From an uncultured Planctomycetota bacterium (lineage in GTDB: Bacteria > Planctomycetota > Phycisphaerae > SM23-33), in contig CAITIS010000001.1 of NCBI GenBank assembly GCA_903892515.1, positions 77,552 through 141,551 of the forward strand: 64,000 nt of DNA, given 5' to 3'. Of the stretch, positions 59,483 through 64,000 are shown one piece after another (position 1 is the first letter of the stretch; the number at the start of each line of letters is the position of its first letter). The notes under the pieces were generated by a model, which did no database searches, was not told the origin of the DNA, and saw nothing but the letters and a program-made list of their open reading frames with translations. A program made the position numbers and the translations under genes.

Positions 59483-59741
59483 CGCTTCTCCCCTGGTAGC
59501 AGCCCACGAGATTGCCGACAAGTTCGGCGTGGTTTCGGCTGTCGTGCTGCATAGCTTCTAGGATGGCTTGAATCTCCGCCCGCTGCTCCTCGTCGAGCGA
59601 CTCGACGCGTTGGAGCTGCTCGACGGCTGATTTAACCCGCGCCGAGAGCTCCTCTTCCAGCGCGACCGCGTGCTGCAATGTCTTATGCGCAGGCACCGTC
59701 AGGGTAGCGCGTGGCGGACAGGCTTGGGTTGGCTCATCCAT
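59475..59741 (-). CDS. Small helical protein B
   Basis: 88 aa from ATG 59741. A helical pattern with heptad-like hydrophobics (ALEEELSARVKSAVEQLQRV, EEQRAEIQAILEAMQHDSRN). No recognised domain. First of the three-gene run ending in proC; the overlaps imply coupling. Confidence 0.6.
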   Translation of the reverse strand: MDEPTQACPPRATLTVPAHKTLQHAVALEEELSARVKSAVEQLQRVESLDEEQRAEIQAILEAMQHDSRNHAELVGNLVGCYQGRSDA

Positions 59742-59962
59742 ACGGAGTATTTTCGCATAATTGGCCGCAAAATGCAAGGCAGAAAAGCCCTCGCGGCGAG
59801 GCTGGAAAATGCCTGCGAGTTCGCCTGATGGTCCCTTTTTTGTCGCCAGGATTTGCCAGCTGCGCCATCGCCCTCATCCGCGTCATCTGCGTCATGTGCG
59901 GATGCTTTTGGCCGCCAGGATTTGCCCGGCGTACAAACCATATCGTACGGTCACATCGGAGT
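59742..59962. other. Intergenic region without gene
   Basis: About 220 bp between divergent genes with two GGATTTGCC(A/C) words in the CAGGATTTGCC repeats (59848, 59920). No ORF supported. Confidence 0.5.
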
Positions 59963-59980
59963 ATGAAAGGCAGGCAGGAC

Positions 59981-60193
59981 ATGATGCGATATCTGGTGCA
60001 ATACATGGTGGGCCGGGAACGAAAGAGCGCGGCGGTGCAGGCGTCGAGCCCGCAGGAAGCGGCCGTCAAGCTCCAGCACACCAGGAGCGGCCGGGATGAC
60101 CACCGCGGCGGTTGCCAGATCCTGAGCATCATGCCCGAAGCAGCGGACGAGGAAGCCTGCCCAGAGTGGCCCGCACGCGTGGCGCCGGCATAG
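59981..60193 (+). CDS. Small protein of unknown function
   Basis: 70 aa from ATG 59981 (ATG 59963 is also open), with AGGCAGGAC upstream. Starts MMRYLVQYMVGRERKSAAVQ and includes two later Cys in GGCQIL and EEACPEWP. No family recognised; resembles small domain of unknown function by its alternating hydrophobic pattern. A terminator lies 165 bp downstream. Confidence 0.5.
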   Translation: MMRYLVQYMVGRERKSAAVQASSPQEAAVKLQHTRSGRDDHRGGCQILSIMPEAADEEACPEWPARVAPA

Positions 60194-60357
60194 CATTGAA
60201 ATGATCGATTGAGGCCGCGGGCGTCTGGCCAGGCCTAGAATCGACCGGCGGCAAGAAACGCCGCTACGATACAAAAATGCCGGCTTTGTCCGGCCAATCA
60301 AGCGGGCTTTTGCCCGCCTCAGGGACGCAAGCTTGGGTTATGGCCAACGTCCCACCC

Positions 60358-60400
60358 GTGCCAATGTGGCTGCCTGTTGCAGCCACGGCACTTTTTTTTT
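60358..60400 (+). terminator. Intrinsic terminator
   Basis: GTGCC...GGCAC and TGGCTGC-CTGT-GCAGCCA nested stems followed by T9. It probably serves the small gene at 59981; it also separates it from the UroD-like gene. Confidence 0.85.
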
Positions 60401-60538
60401 GCGCTGAGCTTTCCCCCTACCTGGGCGAATGCTTTGAAGTCTCCCGCAGGTGCTCGTATCCTGTAGCTTCGTCGTTGTGGTTGCATCCTTTCGCGGCCTG
60501 TGCGACCGGCGCGACTTGATTGGGAAAGGCCAACACCT

Positions 60539-61798
60539 GTGGAATGGCAACTATCCGACCATGAACGGACATATCTTCGCGACTTGGCCAAGAAGCAGGC
60601 CGACTATGCCGCCCTGCCCGTAATGGCCGAGCGAAAAAAGATGTGGTACGCCCTGAACGACGGCTCGCCGACCGCCCGGCCGCCGGTGGTGATCGAGACT
60701 TGGACGTTCGACCGCGACTTCATGCCCGAGGGCGTATTCCAGTGCACCAGCCAGGCCGGCAAGGCCATCGAACGCCAACTGCTCAACAACATCCGCAATT
60801 ACGAGCTGATCAACGATGACAAGGTGATGCCCGACACCTTCAACTTCGGCTGGTTCGTCGACATCGACGAGTTCGGCGTGAGCATCCCCACGGAAACGCG
60901 CAAGGACTCCCAGGGCGTCGAGACGGCGTATCGCTTCCTGCATCCGATCAAGGACCTCAAGCGCGACTTGGCCTTGCTGAAACCGGCCAAGTGCCGCGTC
61001 GACCGCGAAAAGACGGCGGCGCGGAAGGAGTTCCTGGAGGATCTTTTTGGCGGCATTCTGCCCGTGGCGCTGCGGACGGGCGTGTTCGGCAGCCCGTTCC
61101 TGACGAATCGGGTGATCGAGCTGATGGGCATGGAGGCGTTCTTCCTGGCCATGTACGACTGCCCCGACGAACTGCACCAGCTCATGGCCTACCTGCGCGA
61201 CAACAGCCTGCTCGTCATGCGCTGGGCCCAGAGCGAAGGGCTGTTGCGTCTCAACAATGCCAACCAGGACGCGTTTGGATCGAGCTACAACTTCACGACC
61301 GCCCTGCCGGCAGCGGGGTATCAGCCGCCGGCCGCTCGGCTGTGCGACATGTTCGGCTCGGCCAACAGCCAGGAGACCGTCAGCGTCTCGCCGGCCATGT
61401 TCCACGACTTCTGCTTTCCCTACTACCGCGACGCGGTGGCCCCGCTGGGGCTGCTGTACTACGGCTGCTGCGAGCCGGTCCACCCGTTCTGGGGCGACCT
61501 TCAGCGCCTGCCGCACCTCAAGAAGATCTCCATCTCGCGCTGGTGCGACGAGACGTTCATGGGCCAGGCCTTGCAGGGCACCGGCGTGATCTTCTCGCGC
61601 AAGCCCGACCCGCGCTTCCTGGGCGTGGATGTGAAACTGGACGAAGCAGGCTGGAAGGCCAGTATCCGCGCCAGCCTCAAGGCCGCCCGCGGCGTGGGCG
61701 TGGAGTTCATCGTTCGCGACGTCTACACCGTCCACGGCGACCTGTCCAAGCCCCGCCGGGCCGCCGAACTGGCCCGGCAGGTGATCGACCAGCGATAG
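60539..61798 (+). CDS. Uroporphyrinogen decarboxylase-like (URO-D superfamily) protein
   Basis: 419 aa from GTG 60539 (GGGAAAGG upstream); the track's form starts 13 codons earlier at GTG 60500. TIM-barrel family pattern: ETWTFDRDFMPEGVF, FGWFVDIDEFG, DCPDELHQLMAYLRDNSL, CCEPVHPFWGDLQRLPHLKKISIS and a late Asp/His pair. The true hemE motif (RQAGR) is absent, so it is one of the methyltransferase-like URO-D proteins common in Planctomycetes, related to MtaA/MtbA, rather than hemE. Substrate not known; a corrinoid protein is encoded at 41.1 kb. Confidence 0.83.
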   Translation: MEWQLSDHERTYLRDLAKKQADYAALPVMAERKKMWYALNDGSPTARPPVVIETWTFDRDFMPEGVFQCTSQAGKAIERQLLNNIRNYELINDDKVMPDTFNFGWFVDIDEFGVSIPTETRKDSQGVETAYRFLHPIKDLKRDLALLKPAKCRVDREKTAARKEFLEDLFGGILPVALRTGVFGSPFLTNRVIELMGMEAFFLAMYDCPDELHQLMAYLRDNSLLVMRWAQSEGLLRLNNANQDAFGSSYNFTTALPAAGYQPPAARLCDMFGSANSQETVSVSPAMFHDFCFPYYRDAVAPLGLLYYGCCEPVHPFWGDLQRLPHLKKISISRWCDETFMGQALQGTGVIFSRKPDPRFLGVDVKLDEAGWKASIRASLKAARGVGVEFIVRDVYTVHGDLSKPRRAAELARQVIDQR

Positions 61799-61899
61799 CG
61801 CAGGCCGCAGGAATCAAGTGGGCCACAGCGGCACAGAGAGCGCAGAGACGGACATTTCAGGACAGAACAGAGACGGACACGTCAGCTCAAGATACGTTG

Positions 61900-62160
61900 C
61901 ATAGCTCCGCATCGGTGACAGCGCACCGGGCAGCCTGGCCATACAGCCCGAAGGGCTGAGAGCGTACAGCCTGGGGCAACGCCCCAGGTAACGGTGCATT
62001 ACACAGCCAAGCCCTGAAAGGGCGCGAGAGGCAAAGCTCTCCCGCCCTTGCAGGGCTTATATCGTAGTATCCCGCCAACCCAGGGCGGCGCTTCGCTGTG
62101 CCCTGGGCTGGATTCTTCAAGCCCTTTGGGCTTGGGAATGCGGACTAGAATCGCCTCTGC
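61900..62160. repeat. Hairpin repeat block (CCCAGGGC, GGGGCAACGCCCC, GCCCTGAAAGGGC types)
   Basis: CAGCCCGAAGGGCTG, CCTGGGGCAACGCCCCAGG, CCCTGAAAGGG, CCCTTGCAGGG and CCCAGGGCGGCGCTTCGCTGTGCCCTGGG in series. Shares 40-60 bp stretches with 37480-37680 and 11690-11850. The gap 61799-62218 holds no gene. Confidence 0.75.
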
Positions 62161-62218
62161 ATGAGCCCCGACTCAGCATTCGCAGCCGCCCAGCCGATCA
62201 CCCTCGGAGCTTACTGCT

Positions 62219-62581
62219 CTATTTCCAATGGCCGGCGCGATGCTCGTAGCCGTGCTCGGTGCGATCCCACCGATCCGGTTCCCACCGCGCGCCCTTATGC
62301 GGCGGGGCCTCGTGGTGGCCAGGCCGCCAGACGTAATGATGGTCGTAGTAGTCGTAGTGACCGGCGATCCATATCTGGCCACGCGGGCCGTGGGGGACCT
62401 TTTCGACGATGATCGGCGGCGGCGGCTCGGGCACGACGATCACCTGGGCGGGTTCACGCTCGACGACGACAGGACGCTCTTCATGCACGACAACTTCGTG
62501 CCGATGCTCGTGGCAGCCCGTCAGCAGGCCCAGCGGGGCCACCGCAATCAGGCCGGACACGGTCCATTTCAGAATATTCAT
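62219..62581 (-). CDS. Lipoprotein with YXWXGXW-like repeats
   Basis: 120 aa. Lipoprotein signal with lipobox LLTGC. Central Glu/Pro/Val-rich part (VVVHEERPVVVEREPAQVI), then aromatic motifs IAGHYDYYDHHYVWRPGHHE and W-x4-W HWK end, which resemble WXXGXW repeat proteins of Proteobacteria and Planctomycetes. Function unknown; probably an outer-membrane or surface lipoprotein. GAAAGGCTCCAC before the ATG. Confidence 0.8.
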   Translation of the reverse strand: MNILKWTVSGLIAVAPLGLLTGCHEHRHEVVVHEERPVVVEREPAQVIVVPEPPPPIIVEKVPHGPRGQIWIAGHYDYYDHHYVWRPGHHEAPPHKGARWEPDRWDRTEHGYEHRAGHWK

Positions 62582-62810
62582 GTGGAGCCTTTCTATTTTG
62601 AAACTCGACTAACCGGTCAGTGGCTCGAACAGCACCAGACGTTACATGCAATTACGTCAGGTGACAAGCGAGGTTCGGTGCAGGTTCTATGGGTGCCACA
62701 CCTGCGGCGGTTGCACGTGCGCGTCGCGGAGGACTCGGTCCCCGCCGTTCACCCAAGTGTGTGACTACTGTTCCTGGCGGGAGGCGATTTGGCCACAGCC
62801 CCTTGTTGCG

Positions 62811-63003
62811 CCGTGTAACAGGCCCCGGCTTCAGCCGGGGTGGAGCGGGTTCCCCCGGCATTCTGCCAGCCCGTTTCAACGGGCTTGCCATTTGGCGGCT
62901 TGAGCCCATTGCCTCAAGGCACGGCCTCAAGCCCGGTGAACCGGGCTGGTTACGTCTGTCGGCCACCTGGTACCCCGGCTAAAGCCGAGGCCTGTTACAC
63001 GAC
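62811..63003. repeat. ~192-bp terminal-inverted hairpin element, copy C (core inverted)
   Basis: CGTGTAACAGGCCCCGGCTTCAGCCGGGG at the left and TACCCCGGCTAAAGCCGAGGCCTGTTACACGAC at the right. Its centre matches copies A and B only as the reverse complement, so it lies in the opposite direction. Gap 62582-63097 has no gene. Confidence 0.8.
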
Positions 63004-63097
63004 AAAGCCGGACGGCCAGAAAGCGCCGTCAGACACACACCCGGCAGCGTAGCCGCTTTTTCATTGCACCGGCCGGGCAGTTGGCTAATTTGTGGGC

Positions 63098-64000
63098 ATG
63101 AGCAAACCAATCACGCTTACGCCCAAACAGGTCATTGACAGAATTCTCGATCTTCTAGCCGCCATGCCCGAGGTGGCCAAGGCCATGCCCCAAGGCTGCC
63201 AGACCAAGGCCTTCTGGCAGGAACTCTTTGGCCGCAACGCCCGGGCACGCCGGCTGATGGAGACCTTCCAGGAGCTGCCGGCCTTTACCGAGCAGGCCCC
63301 GACCAAGCGCTCGCTCTGGCGGGAAGTCTTCGACAAGGACTACCCCGGCACGATGGCGGTGAAGGTGCCCGAGGCCATGCTGACGCTGCAGGAGGTCCTC
63401 AACGCCGCCAACGCCCCCAAGCCCAAGCACATTACCATGAAGCGTTGGCGCGACGGCTACGATGCCCAGCAGGAGATCCAGCGCGTCCGGCCAGTCGAGA
63501 GCGACGAATACATTCCCAACCCCCACCGCGGCACGACCACCTTCCAGCGTTTCCAGGGCGACCCGGTGTACGCGGCCATGCAGACCAGCGACACCCACGG
63601 CCCGCTGGACGCTGACCTGTCCGCGCCGGCCAGCGACAACGTCAAGTACATCCCGCAGACCACGCTGTCGTACTGCCGCTGGCCCTGGTCGTACCTCGAA
63701 CCCAAGCAGGGCAAGTACAATTGGAAGATCGTCGATACGGCCTTAAAGGCCGCCCACGCCCGCGGCCAAACGCTGCAGGCGCGTTTCCAGCCATACACGA
63801 CCCAGGTGAATTACTCTGTCACGCCCTGCACGGCCAAGCGCCACCCGCCCGACAGAAGCGTCAACGTGCCCGACTGGTACTGGGACACCGGCGCCAAGTG
63901 GATCGCCGAGGGGCCCTTTGGCTTCAACGAGGTTGACAGCAACGATCCGCTGTACATCAAGCACTTTGGCAATTTCATTCGCGCCTTTGCCAAGCGCTAC
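63098..64000 (+). CDS. Partial TIM-barrel glycoside-hydrolase-like protein (3' part outside window)
   Basis: An uninterrupted frame of 301 codons from ATG 63098 to the edge; the track omits it for lack of a stop. N-terminal ~95 residues are helical. Later YCRWPWSYLEPKQGKYNWKI, then LQARFQPYTTQ and YIKHFGNFIRAFAKRY resemble the beta1-alpha pattern of GH42/DUF4832-like TIM barrels (the W..LEP..G.YNW signature). No signal peptide. The catalytic Glu residues, if present, are beyond the window. No strong ribosome site precedes the ATG. Confidence 0.7.
   Translation, partial: MSKPITLTPKQVIDRILDLLAAMPEVAKAMPQGCQTKAFWQELFGRNARARRLMETFQELPAFTEQAPTKRSLWREVFDKDYPGTMAVKVPEAMLTLQEVLNAANAPKPKHITMKRWRDGYDAQQEIQRVRPVESDEYIPNPHRGTTTFQRFQGDPVYAAMQTSDTHGPLDADLSAPASDNVKYIPQTTLSYCRWPWSYLEPKQGKYNWKIVDTALKAAHARGQTLQARFQPYTTQVNYSVTPCTAKRHPPDRSVNVPDWYWDTGAKWIAEGPFGFNEVDSNDPLYIKHFGNFIRAFAKRY

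Overview
This 64 kb window is high-GC bacterial chromosomal DNA and most likely comes from a planctomycete, perhaps a Phycisphaerae-like lineage. Evidence: five secreted proteins with PEP-CTERM tails (PEP motif, hydrophobic helix, RRRR); a protein of the Planctomycetes/Verrucomicrobia-restricted Minf_1886 type (17230..17619); a dockerin-like fragment; a prepilin-like DUF1559-style protein; and many hairpin-forming repeats between genes. This lineage call is inference from gene content, with no rRNA or marker alignment.

Layout. 1-3.4 kb: an HD-GYP response regulator followed by a multi-PAS membrane sensor that runs off the left edge. 3.9-31 kb: mostly housekeeping genes (RsuA/RluB-type pseudouridine synthase, manA, a stand-alone tRNA-binding OB fold, trmB, tgt, metG, mnmG, an RF-like GGQ protein) interspersed with all five PEP-CTERM genes (3.9, 13.2, 23.0, 24.0, 30.7 kb), all on the minus strand. 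Carbohydrate-related genes (SGNH hydrolase, a large alpha/alpha-barrel protein) lie at 25-28 kb. 31.9-43.5 kb: an alpha-oxoamine synthase, an AT-richer gene pair ending in a DUF2335 protein, hemC with an AsmA-like gene, a DUF2520 dehydrogenase-like gene, tRNA-Leu, an amidase, a corrinoid protein, an RluD-type synthase and tatA.

43.6-52 kb looks like an accessory island. It starts at tRNA-Val(CAC) and holds two small unknown genes, a serine recombinase, a RepA-like AAA ATPase with direct repeats upstream, a short CRISPR array without cas genes, a radical SAM/SPASM peptide maturase followed by a small Cys-rich peptide gene (a candidate uncharacterised RiPP system), and an ECF sigma/anti-sigma pair. 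53.9-56.1 kb is a gene graveyard: a tyrosine-integrase remnant, the 5' end of an IS256-type transposase fused in frame to a dockerin-bearing C-terminus, and a truncated secreted-protein gene. 56.3-64 kb returns to housekeeping and metabolic genes (GluQ-type synthetase, SDR, proC, a UroD-like protein, a WXXGXW lipoprotein) and ends in a partial TIM-barrel-like hydrolase.

The most pervasive unusual property is the repeat load: at least seven families of hairpin-forming or terminal-inverted repeats sit between genes, and two have been absorbed in frame into conserved genes (tgt and a metallophosphoesterase). Many track ORFs are shadows of genes or translations of these repeats. All functional calls are from motifs read by eye; no database search was run.
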